Program-made: the position numbers and the translations under genes
NCBI GenBank assembly: GCA_937872165.1
Contig: CALMOR010000130.1
Span: 18,059-25,710 of the forward strand
DNA from: an uncultured Burkholderiales bacterium
GTDB lineage: Bacteria > Pseudomonadota > Gammaproteobacteria > Burkholderiales > Burkholderiaceae_D
Length of the DNA: 7,652 nt
Reading direction: 5' to 3'
Part shown: in pieces, positions 1 to 6,041 of the stretch
Layout: the number at the start of each line of letters is the position of its first letter
How positions within the stretch are numbered: position 1 is the first letter of the stretch
The notes under the pieces: generated by a model
The model's database searches: none
Seen by the model: only the letters and a program-made list of their open reading frames with translations
Told to the model about the DNA's origin: nothing

Positions 1-2547
1 CCCGACTGGTCGCCCGACGACCCGGTGCTGATCGACGACTCGATCGACGTCGAGGACGTCGCCCTGCAGGCGGACGCCGAGCCGCGCCGGCACGACGAGA
101 TCCTGCTGTCCGCGGAGGCGGTCGCGACCGGGCGGACGACGATGCCCGAGCCGGTCGAGGGCCCTCTGCACGACCTGGGCGCGCCGGTCGTCGGCTCTTC
201 ACCGGTCGCCGCGGCGTCGGCCGTCAAGGACGACATCGATCCCGAGCTGCTCGACGTGTTCGTCACGGAGGGCGGCGAGATCCTGCCGCAGGTCGGGACG
301 CTGCTGCGGACCTGGCAGGCGCGCCCGGACGACTCGGCTCCCGCGCGGCTGCTGCTGCGGCATCTCCATACGCTGAAGGGCAGCGCGCGCATGGCCGGCG
401 CGATGCGCCTCGGCGAAGTGGCGCACGACCTCGAGACGCGCGTCGAGTCGGCGGCGCGTCTGCACGACGTGCCGGCGACGCTGCTCGACGAACTGCTCGC
501 CGCGCACGACCGCAGCCTCGAGCTGTTCGATCGCCTGCAGAACCCGCAGGCGCCGGTCGCGCCGCTCGAAGCGGTGCCGGACACCGTCGACGGCGACGCG
601 CCGATGGCCGAGCTCGCGGTCGAGAGCGGGCCCGCGATGCCGGCCGAAGCGCTCGACGCCGCGTCGCCCCGCGCGCGGCACGCCGCATCGACGCAGGCCG
701 TGCGCATCAACTCGGAGGTGCTCGATCGGCTCGTGAACCTGGCCGGCGAGGTCAGCATCTCGCGGGCTCGCATCGAGAACGAGGTGCTGCAGATCAAGGG
801 CGCGATGTCGGACCTCAACGACAACGTCGAGCGCTTGCGCACCCAGCTGCGCGAGATCGAGCTGCAGGCCGAGTTCCAGATGCAGTCGCAGATGCAGTCG
901 CAGCACGTCGCCGGCGCGGAACGCGAGAAGTTCGATCCGCTCGAGTTCGACCGCTTCACGCGCTTCCAGGAACTGACGCGGATGATGGCCGAGTCGGTCA
1001 ACGACGTGAAGACGCTGCAGCAGCATCTGCAGAAGAACCTCGACGGCGCGGAGGCCGACCTGGCATCGCAGCGGCGCATGACGCGCGATCTCCAGCAGGA
1101 CCTGATGCGCGTGCGGATGGTTCCGTTCAGCAGCATCGAGGAGCGGCTCTACCGCGTCGCGCGTCGGACCGCGAAGGAAGTCGAGAAGCGCGTCAACCTC
1201 GACATCCGCGGCGGCAACGTCGAGATCGATCGCGGCGTGCTCGAGCGCATGGCCGGTCCCTTCGAACACATGCTGCGCAATCACATCGTCCACGGCATCG
1301 AGACGCGGGAACGACGGCGCTCGATCGGCAAGGACGAGACCGGCGAGCTGCTCGTCGAGGTGCGGCAGGAGGGCAACGAGATCGTCGTCACGTTCTCGGA
1401 CGACGGCGCCGGTCTCGACCACGACCGCATCCGCACGAAGGGCCGTGAACTCGGGCTGATCGACGACCAGGCCAACGATGCGCGCACGGCCGAGCTGATC
1501 TTCCATCCCGGCTTCTCGACCGCCTCCGAAGTGACGGAGCTCGCCGGCCGCGGCGTCGGCATGGACGTCGTGCGTACCGAGGCTCTCGCTCTCGCCGGCC
1601 GGGTCTCGGTCGACAGCGAGGCCGGCAAGGGCACCCGCTTCACGATCAACCTGCCGGTGACGCTGGCGATCACGCAGGTCGTGCTGGTGGCGGTCGCGAA
1701 CCGCGTCTACGCGTTGCCGGCGGTGCTGGTCGAGCAGGTCCAGCAACTGCGTCCGCAGCCGCTCGCCGACGCGTATCGCGCGGGCCATCTCGCGTGGTCC
1801 GGCAGCGAAGTCCGTCTCGCGTTCCTCGGGGCGCTGCTCGGCATCGACGACAGCATCCCGGTCGCGCAACGTTCGTCGCCGGTCCTGATCCTGCGATCGG
1901 CCGGCGAGCGCATCGCGATCCACGTCGACGACGTGGTCGGCAATCAGGAAGTGGTCGTGAAGAACCTCGGGCCGCAACTGTCGCGGATGACCGGCATCGC
2001 CGGCGCGACCGTCCTGGGCTCGGGCGAGATCGTGCTGATCCTCAACCCGGTCCAGCTCGCGCAGATGACGCGCGCGCAGGAGGCGCAGCCGGTGGCGGGG
2101 CCGACCGGGCCGGTGCCGGTCGAGGCCATCCCGGTCGTGGCGGAGGGCGCGGACCTGAAGACCCTGCCGACCGTGATGGTCGTCGACGATTCGCTGACGG
2201 TGCGACGCGTCACGCAACGCCTGCTGTCGCGCGAGGGCTATCAGGTCGTGCTCGCGAAGGACGGGGTCGATGCGCTCGAGCAGCTGCAGGACTATCCGCC
2301 CGACGTGATGCTCGTCGACATCGAGATGCCGCGCATGGACGGCTTCGACCTGACGCGCAACGTGCGGACCGACGATCGCTACAAGCACATCCCGATCATC
2401 ATGATCACGTCGCGCACGGCCGAGAAGCATCGGCGTCATGCGGCCGACCTCGGCGTGGACGCCTACCTCGGCAAGCCGTATCAGGAGGACGAGCTGCTCG
2501 ACCTGCTGTCGATGCACGTGCGGGCCGGTCGCGGACACCCGGCGTGA
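1..2547 (+). CDS. chpA: PilL/ChpA-type CheA hybrid histidine kinase, C-terminal part (5' end outside window)
   Basis: Cytoplasmic hybrid kinase of the Pil-Chp chemosensory system that controls type IV pilus (twitching) motility. By family knowledge it autophosphorylates on HPt histidines and passes phosphate to PilG/PilH-type and its own receivers. The frame is open from base 1, so the gene is 5'-truncated by the window; 848 codons are visible. Domains, numbered from base 1: acidic/proline-rich linker to about 78; HPt about 79-180 with HTLKGS (phospho-acceptor His123); dimerisation helices with a long coiled coil about 235-370; HATPase about 395-555 with N-box Asn427, DDGAG at 467-471 and GRGVGM at 516-521; CheW-like domain about 557-690; receiver about 725-843 with the Asp729/Asp730 acidic pair, phospho-acceptor Asp773 in VDIEMPRMDG, and Lys825. 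The long coiled coil containing FDPLEFDRFTRFQELTR and the fused C-terminal receiver favour PilL/ChpA over flagellar CheA. Family members often carry several more N-terminal HPt domains, presumably upstream of this window. pilGHIJ genes would be expected further upstream. Confidence 0.93.
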   Translation, partial: PDWSPDDPVLIDDSIDVEDVALQADAEPRRHDEILLSAEAVATGRTTMPEPVEGPLHDLGAPVVGSSPVAAASAVKDDIDPELLDVFVTEGGEILPQVGTLLRTWQARPDDSAPARLLLRHLHTLKGSARMAGAMRLGEVAHDLETRVESAARLHDVPATLLDELLAAHDRSLELFDRLQNPQAPVAPLEAVPDTVDGDAPMAELAVESGPAMPAEALDAASPRARHAASTQAVRINSEVLDRLVNLAGEVSISRARIENEVLQIKGAMSDLNDNVERLRTQLREIELQAEFQMQSQMQSQHVAGAEREKFDPLEFDRFTRFQELTRMMAESVNDVKTLQQHLQKNLDGAEADLASQRRMTRDLQQDLMRVRMVPFSSIEERLYRVARRTAKEVEKRVNLDIRGGNVEIDRGVLERMAGPFEHMLRNHIVHGIETRERRRSIGKDETGELLVEVRQEGNEIVVTFSDDGAGLDHDRIRTKGRELGLIDDQANDARTAELIFHPGFSTASEVTELAGRGVGMDVVRTEALALAGRVSVDSEAGKGTRFTINLPVTLAITQVVLVAVANRVYALPAVLVEQVQQLRPQPLADAYRAGHLAWSGSEVRLAFLGALLGIDDSIPVAQRSSPVLILRSAGERIAIHVDDVVGNQEVVVKNLGPQLSRMTGIAGATVLGSGEIVLILNPVQLAQMTRAQEAQPVAGPTGPVPVEAIPVVAEGADLKTLPTVMVVDDSLTVRRVTQRLLSREGYQVVLAKDGVDALEQLQDYPPDVMLVDIEMPRMDGFDLTRNVRTDDRYKHIPIIMITSRTAEKHRRHAADLGVDAYLGKPYQEDELLDLLSMHVRAGRGHPA
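144..162. repeat. REP-like palindrome inside the pilL/chpA coding sequence
   Basis: GCCC and GGGC arms (144-147 and 159-162) flank the core GAGCCGGTCGA. The whole resembles the widespread REP-type palindrome with core GAGCCTGTCGAAGGGC found dispersed in many GC-rich proteobacterial genomes. Here it is translated as MPEPVEGP within the low-complexity linker just before the HPt domain, and PEPVEG is a typical translation product of that repeat family. Only one copy is visible in the window, so the assignment rests on resemblance from memory. Confidence 0.4.
880..903 (+). repeat. Two perfect tandem 12-bp units in the kinase coiled coil
   Basis: ATGCAGTCGCAG occurs twice back to back, in frame, encoding MQSQMQSQ within the coiled coil that precedes the FDPLEFDRF segment. 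The unit is a multiple of three, so a gain or loss of copies would leave the kinase in frame. It is probably a small slippage duplication. Confidence 0.8.
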
Positions 2548-2606
2548 CGCGGCCTAGGCAGCGCTCGACGTAGCCCTCGCGGCGAAATGCGTGTTCGCGC
2601 GCGTTC

Positions 2607-2629
2607 GAGGCGCGTGCGCCGGGCGCCTC
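2607..2629. terminator. Hairpin in convergent gap (possible terminator of pilL/chpA)
   Basis: GAGGCGC (2607-2613) and GCGCCTC (2623-2629) form a perfect 7-bp stem with a 9-nt loop, about 60 bp after the kinase stop codon. No run of T follows on either strand, so this is not a canonical intrinsic terminator. It may be a 3'-end stabilising structure or simply a by-product of high GC. Confidence 0.3.
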
Positions 2630-2673
2630 CATCGCCGCGCATCGCGATGTTGAGGGGCTGCCGCTCTCCAGCT

Positions 2674-2695
2674 TCGAAGCGACGCGCCGCTTCGA
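2674..2695. terminator. Hairpin in convergent gap (possible bidirectional terminator)
   Basis: TCGAAGCG (2674-2681) and CGCTTCGA (2688-2695) form a perfect 8-bp stem around a 6-nt ACGCGC loop, extendable by one T-G pair. It lies between the 3' ends of the convergent kinase and photolyase genes, about 72 bp past the photolyase stop. There is no U-tract on either side, so factor-independent termination is doubtful. The rest of the 2548-2766 gap shows no gene. Confidence 0.35.
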
Positions 2696-2766
2696 GCCGC
2701 TCGCCGCGATGCCGGATCGGCCCCGGCCCTACGCGTCGCCCCCGATCGCGCTCGCCGCGGGCAGGC

Positions 2767-4251
2767 TCATCCCCTGACCACCGCATAGCGATCGAGCGTC
2801 GCCCGCCGTGCGCTCGCATGGTCGACGATCGGCATCGGATAGTCCCGGCCGAGCTCGACGCCGGCCTTCCTCAGCTCGGTCGCGCTCGCCAGCCACGGTG
2901 AATGGACGGCCTCGTTCGACAGCTTCGCGAGGGCCGGCAGGTGACGCCGGATGAACGCGCCGTCGGCGTCGAAGCGTTCGGACTGCGCCACCGGGTTGAA
3001 GATGCGGAACCACGGCTGCGCGTCGCAGCCGCTCGACGACGCCCACTGCCAGCCGCCGTTGTTGGCCGACAGGTCGAAGTCGTTGAGCCGTTCGGCGAAG
3101 TAACGCTCGCCGCGCCGCCAGTCGAGGCCGAGGTCCTTCGACAGGAAGCTCGCCGTGATCATCCGCAGGCGGTTGTGCATGAAGCCCGTGCCGTTGATCT
3201 GCGCCATCGCGGCGTCGATCAGCGGGTAGCCGGTCCTTCCTTCGCACCAGGCGGCGAACGCCTCGTCGCCGGCCGCGTCGGACCGCCAGCCGATGCGGTC
3301 GAAGCGCGGCTTGAACGCGGCGCCGTCGGCGAGGTCGGGCCGGTGATGGAGGATCTGGAAGTAGAAGTCGCGCCAGATCAGTTCGGACAGCCAGGTCTCC
3401 GCTCCTTTCGCGTGGCCGGCGTGTCGCGCGAGGTCGAGCGCGCAGCGGGCCAGCGCACGGATCGAGATCGTGCCGAAACGCAGATGGACCGACAGACGGG
3501 ACGTGCCGCGACGGGCCGGATGGTCGCGGCCCTCCGCGTAGTCGGCGATGCGATCGACGAAGTCGTCGAAGAGACGGTGCGCGCCCGAGATGCCGGTCGG
3601 GATGTCGAGGTCGGCGAGGTTGGTCTTCGCGAACCCCATCGCCTCGAGCGAGGGGACGGCGCGATCGATCGCGTCGGGCACCGCGGCGAGCCGGTCCCCA
3701 TGGCGTTCGACCGGATGCGGGTCGACGTGCGGCGGCGCGAGCCTCGCGAGCCACGCGCGCTTGTACGGCGTGAAGACCGTGAACGGCGTGCGTCCCTTCG
3801 TGAGCACCTCGTCCTTCTCGAAGACGGCCTGGTCCTTGAAGTCGTGCAGCGCGCGACCGGCCGCCTCCAGCGCCGCGGCGACCTCGCGGTCGCGATCGAC
3901 GGCCCCCGGCTCGTAGTCGCGATTGACGAAGACCGCGTCGACCCGCAGCGCTTCGGCGATCTGCGGCACGATCGTCCGCGCGAGGCCGTGGCGGACGATC
4001 AGCTTCGCGCGTCCGTCGACCGACGCGTGGCCGAGCGCATCGGACAACTCGACGAGACTGGCGCGGATGAACTCGACGCGACGATCGTGCACGAGGCCAC
4101 GCGCCAGCAGCGGGTCGAGGATCTCGGTGTCGAAGACGAACAGCGCCCACACCTGCCGACACGAAGCGAGCGCGTGATGCAGCGCGGCCTGGTCGGCGAC
4201 GCGCAGGTCGCGGCGGAACCAGACGAGTCCGCGATCGAAGGTGGAGGTCAT
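2767..4251 (-). CDS. phrB: Deoxyribodipyrimidine photolyase (class I CPD photolyase)
   Basis: Blue-light-driven, FAD-dependent enzyme that splits cyclobutane pyrimidine dimers in UV-damaged DNA. It is 494 aa, within the usual size for the class. The N-terminal alpha/beta antenna domain (about 1-135) begins with GLVWFRRDLR. The helical FAD domain follows (about 200-480) with SELIWRDFY (Glu290 and Trp293, equivalent to E. coli E274/W277), TGYPLIDAAM, MHNRLRMITASFL and DLSANNGGWQW. The electron-transfer tryptophan triad is intact: Trp322, Trp378 and Trp401 match E. coli W306/W359/W382. The flavin-facing Asn397 (N378) and substrate-contacting Trp403 (W384) are also present. These residues argue for CPD photolyase rather than cryptochrome. 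The ATG at 4251 places the first strand at residue 8, as is typical; no convincing Shine-Dalgarno precedes it. The frame stays open far upstream, but that stretch is antisense to algH and ruvX. The gene is transcribed divergently from algH and convergently to pilL/chpA. Confidence 0.95.
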   Translation of the reverse strand: MTSTFDRGLVWFRRDLRVADQAALHHALASCRQVWALFVFDTEILDPLLARGLVHDRRVEFIRASLVELSDALGHASVDGRAKLIVRHGLARTIVPQIAEALRVDAVFVNRDYEPGAVDRDREVAAALEAAGRALHDFKDQAVFEKDEVLTKGRTPFTVFTPYKRAWLARLAPPHVDPHPVERHGDRLAAVPDAIDRAVPSLEAMGFAKTNLADLDIPTGISGAHRLFDDFVDRIADYAEGRDHPARRGTSRLSVHLRFGTISIRALARCALDLARHAGHAKGAETWLSELIWRDFYFQILHHRPDLADGAAFKPRFDRIGWRSDAAGDEAFAAWCEGRTGYPLIDAAMAQINGTGFMHNRLRMITASFLSKDLGLDWRRGERYFAERLNDFDLSANNGGWQWASSSGCDAQPWFRIFNPVAQSERFDADGAFIRRHLPALAKLSNEAVHSPWLASATELRKAGVELGRDYPMPIVDHASARRATLDRYAVVRG

Positions 4252-4270
4252 GGGGATGATGAACGACCGA

Positions 4271-4288
4271 CCCGACGCCGACGTCGGG
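4271..4288. repeat. Inverted repeat in the photolyase leader
   Basis: CCCGAC (4271-4276) and GTCGGG (4283-4288) are inverted with a 6-nt spacer, and a perfect 10-bp palindrome CCGACGTCGG (4278-4287) lies within. If the minus-strand promoter is used, the repeat falls in the photolyase 5' leader, about 20-40 nt before its ATG. It could be an RNA hairpin or an operator. In DNA this GC-rich it could also be chance. Confidence 0.3.
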
Positions 4289-4305
4289 GTCCGGGAGGGC
4301 CGTCG

Positions 4306-4334
4306 ATTGTGCCGACCCGACCTGCCGTTTACAA
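4306..4334 (-). promoter_or_regulatory. Predicted sigma70-type promoter for the photolyase gene
   Basis: Read on the minus strand: -35 TTGTAA (complement of 4329-4334), a 17-bp spacer, then -10 CACAAT (complement of 4306-4311). The expected start is near 4299, giving a leader of roughly 48 nt before the photolyase ATG. The -10 lacks the usual first T, so it is weaker than its plus-strand counterpart. It occupies almost exactly the same bases as that promoter. Confidence 0.4.
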
Positions 4335-4335
4335 T
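4307..4335 (+). promoter_or_regulatory. Predicted sigma70-type promoter for the algH-ruvX-pyrRBC' operon
   Basis: TTGTGC (4307-4312), a 17-bp spacer and TACAAT (4330-4335) match the -35/-10 consensus at 3/6 and 5/6 with ideal spacing. It is a rare A/T-containing patch in very GC-rich sequence, directly before the first gene of the operon. The expected transcription start, about 7 nt after the -10, coincides with the algH ATG at 4342, implying a leaderless or nearly leaderless mRNA. Confidence 0.55.
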
Positions 4336-4341
4336 GCGCCG

Positions 4342-4998
4342 ATGTCCGACCCAACACCCGCGGACGGCAGGACGGAAGGCTCCCCACCGATCGACGCGTC
4401 CGGTCCCGGCGAACCCACCACTCCGTCCACGCTCAGTCTCGCCAACCACTTCCTGATCGCCATGCCCAGCATGGCCGACTCGCGCTTTTCCGACACCGTC
4501 GTCTATCTGCTCGAGCACACGCCCGAGCGGGCGATGGGCGTGGTCATCAACCGCCCCACCGACCTCACGCTCGAGAAGCTGTTCGAGCGCGTCGACATGA
4601 AGCTCGAGATCGCGGTGCTCGGCGCGCAACCGGTCTGCTACGGCGGCCCGATGGCGACCGACCGCGGCTTCGTGCTGCACGACCAGTCCGACGTGGAGTA
4701 CGGCTCGACGCTGACCGCGCGCGGCGACGACGGCGGCGGCCTGTCGCTGACGACGTCGAAGGACGTGCTCGAAGCGATGGCCGAAGGACGCGGACCCAAG
4801 CACGTGATGGTCGCTCTCGGCTACGCGGGCTGGGACGCCGGCCAGCTCGAGAGCGAGATCGCGCTCAATGCTTGGCTCACCGTCCCGGCCGATCCATCCG
4901 TCGTGTTCGATGTCCCGCACGCGCACCGACGCACGTCGGCCATCCATCTGCTCGGCTTCGATCCCGTCATGCTGTCCGGCGAAGCGGGCCATGCCTGA
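4342..4998 (+). CDS. algH: YqgE/AlgH family protein (DUF179)
   Basis: A 218-aa member of the YqgE/AlgH family, whose biochemical role is unsettled; the name comes from a link to alginate production in Pseudomonas. The conserved domain runs from about residue 33 (LANHFLIAMPSM) to the end, with the hallmarks SVVY-like DTVVYLLEH, AMGVVINRP, CYGGP (Tyr100), DRGFVLH, LTTSKDVLEA, VALGYAGWDAGQLE, NAWLTVPAD and a terminal GEAGHA. Residues 1-32 are a Pro/Thr/Ser-rich extension compared with E. coli YqgE. ATG 4342 is chosen because no ATG, GTG or TTG occurs in frame between it and Met41, which lies inside the conserved core. An in-frame GTG at 4309 with GGGAGGG (4293-4299) upstream is an alternative start that would add 11 residues. 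It is first gene of the operon; its stop lies 18 nt before ruvX. Confidence 0.92.
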   Translation: MSDPTPADGRTEGSPPIDASGPGEPTTPSTLSLANHFLIAMPSMADSRFSDTVVYLLEHTPERAMGVVINRPTDLTLEKLFERVDMKLEIAVLGAQPVCYGGPMATDRGFVLHDQSDVEYGSTLTARGDDGGGLSLTTSKDVLEAMAEGRGPKHVMVALGYAGWDAGQLESEIALNAWLTVPADPSVVFDVPHAHRRTSAIHLLGFDPVMLSGEAGHA

Positions 4999-5016
4999 GC
5001 GCCCGCGGCCGCGGCC

Positions 5017-5475
5017 TTGAGCGAGACCGTCCTCGGCTTCGACGTCGGGGCACGCCGCATCGGCGTCGCGGTCGGCAACGATCTGCTGCGCATGGCGCGT
5101 CCGGCCGCCATCGTCGAAGCCCGCGACGGGGACGACGGCCTGGCCGCGATCGCGAAGCTGGTCGGCGAGTGGCGGCCCGAGCGGCTCGTGGTCGGCATGC
5201 CGCTCCCTGTCGCCGCCGATGCCGACACGACGCCCGCCAAGCCCAGTCCGGCGCTGGTCCGCTGCGAGCGCTTCGCGGCCCGTGTGGCCGAGCGCTTCCA
5301 GCTGCCGGTCGAGCGCGTCGACGAACGCTACAGCTCGATCGATGCGGACCGGCTGCATCGCGATCGACGGCATGCGGGTCTCGCGCGACGGGCGACCGCG
5401 CTCGACGACGTCGCGGCCGAGGTGATCCTGCAGCGTTACTTCGACGCGTTGCCGGTGGACGCGTCCTCGCGATGA
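5017..5475 (+). CDS. ruvX: Holliday junction resolvase-like protein RuvX/YqgF (pre-16S rRNA nuclease)
   Basis: An RNase H-fold nuclease; the family is required for maturation of the 16S rRNA 5' end and was first named for similarity to RuvC. It is 152 aa, slightly longer than E. coli YqgF. Visible motifs are LGFDVGARRIGVAVG with catalytic Asp9, VVGMPL at 58-63, VDERYSS with catalytic Glu103, and LDDVAAEVILQRYF with Asp130 as the third acidic residue. Residues 64-82 form an Ala/Pro-rich loop about 7 longer than in E. coli. The start is TTG at 5017: the frame upstream is closed by the algH stop and no ATG or GTG fits before the first strand. No Shine-Dalgarno is seen, so translation may depend on ribosomes finishing algH. 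Its stop overlaps the pyrR start as ATGA (5472-5475), suggesting coupling. Confidence 0.92.
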   Translation: MSETVLGFDVGARRIGVAVGNDLLRMARPAAIVEARDGDDGLAAIAKLVGEWRPERLVVGMPLPVAADADTTPAKPSPALVRCERFAARVAERFQLPVERVDERYSSIDADRLHRDRRHAGLARRATALDDVAAEVILQRYFDALPVDASSR

Positions 5476-6032
5476 GGGCGGCCCACGCGTCGATCGACGC
5501 GGCCCCCGATGCCGAGGCGCTCTATACGCGTCTGAGCGCGACGCTCGGTTCCTACATCGCGACGCGTGCGAGGAAGCCGCGTCTCGTCGGCATCCACAGC
5601 GGCGGTACGTGGATCGCCGAGCGACTGCATCGCGAGCTCGGCCTCGAAGGCCGCGTCGGCGCCGTCGACATCTCGTTCTATCGCGACGACTTCAACCGCA
5701 TCGGACTGCACGGGCAGGTCAAGCCGACCGACCTCGACTTCGATGTCGACGGCGCGGACATCCTGCTCGTCGACGACGTGCTGTACAGCGGCCGCACGCT
5801 GCGCGGCGCGCTCAACGTGCTGTTCGACTTCGGGCGTCCGGCCCGCGTCGACCTCGCGGTGCTGGTCGATCGGCAGACACCCGAGGCCGACGCGCGCGAG
5901 ATGCCGATCGCGGCGCGCTGGTCCGGCGCTTGCCTGAGCCTGCGGCGCGATGCCGAGTTCGTGCTGTCGCAGGTCGATGGCCGGCTCGCGTTCACGATCG
6001 CGTCGACGGTGCGCACCACGCCGGCCGGCTGA
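5472..6032 (+). CDS. pyrR: PyrR, pyrimidine operon regulator / uracil phosphoribosyltransferase family
   Basis: A type I phosphoribosyltransferase-fold protein of 186 aa. In Gram-positive bacteria PyrR binds pyr leader RNA in response to UMP and has uracil phosphoribosyltransferase activity; in proteobacteria its role is less well defined. Visible motifs are LVGIHSGGTWIAERL (early PRT loop), DISFYRDDF, the PRPP-binding VDDVLYSGRT at residues 100-109, and DLAVLVDRQTP. The sequence is full length and the catalytic motif is intact. The ATG at 5472 overlaps the ruvX stop, with no separate Shine-Dalgarno. Only 9 nt separate its stop from pyrB. There is thus no room for a PyrR-responsive attenuator before pyrB, and none is evident between the operon promoter and algH. 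If PyrR regulates this operon, it must do so by a route not visible here. Confidence 0.93.
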   Translation: MRAAHASIDAAPDAEALYTRLSATLGSYIATRARKPRLVGIHSGGTWIAERLHRELGLEGRVGAVDISFYRDDFNRIGLHGQVKPTDLDFDVDGADILLVDDVLYSGRTLRGALNVLFDFGRPARVDLAVLVDRQTPEADAREMPIAARWSGACLSLRRDAEFVLSQVDGRLAFTIASTVRTTPAG

Positions 6033-6041
6033 CCGATCGAC

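Noticed and set aside
199..2538. A 779-codon open frame antisense to the kinase
   Set aside because: Its translation is rich in Arg/His/Asp with no recognisable domain, and the plus strand encodes a clear multidomain kinase. Long antisense frames are expected where third positions are nearly all G or C.
4278..4287. CCGACGTCGG palindrome as a specific operator such as a LexA box
   Set aside because: It does not match the LexA CTGT-N8-ACAG pattern, and 10-bp GC palindromes arise readily in such sequence. It is kept only as a weak inverted-repeat feature.
2902..4341. Open plus-strand frame running through the photolyase gene into algH
   Set aside because: It is the complement of photolyase codons and carries no motif. 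Only the part from 4342 has AlgH homology, and the rest is a GC-driven shadow.
4252..5373. The photolyase frame stays open some 370 codons upstream of ATG 4251 on the minus strand
   Set aside because: This extension is antisense to algH and ruvX, has no domain signature, and the photolyase fold begins exactly after ATG 4251. It is not a fusion protein.
4872..5471. Upstream extension of the pyrR frame through algH/ruvX
   Set aside because: It is Arg/Pro/Gly-rich out-of-frame translation of algH and ruvX. PyrR homology starts just after ATG 5472, which overlaps the ruvX stop as expected for a coupled gene.
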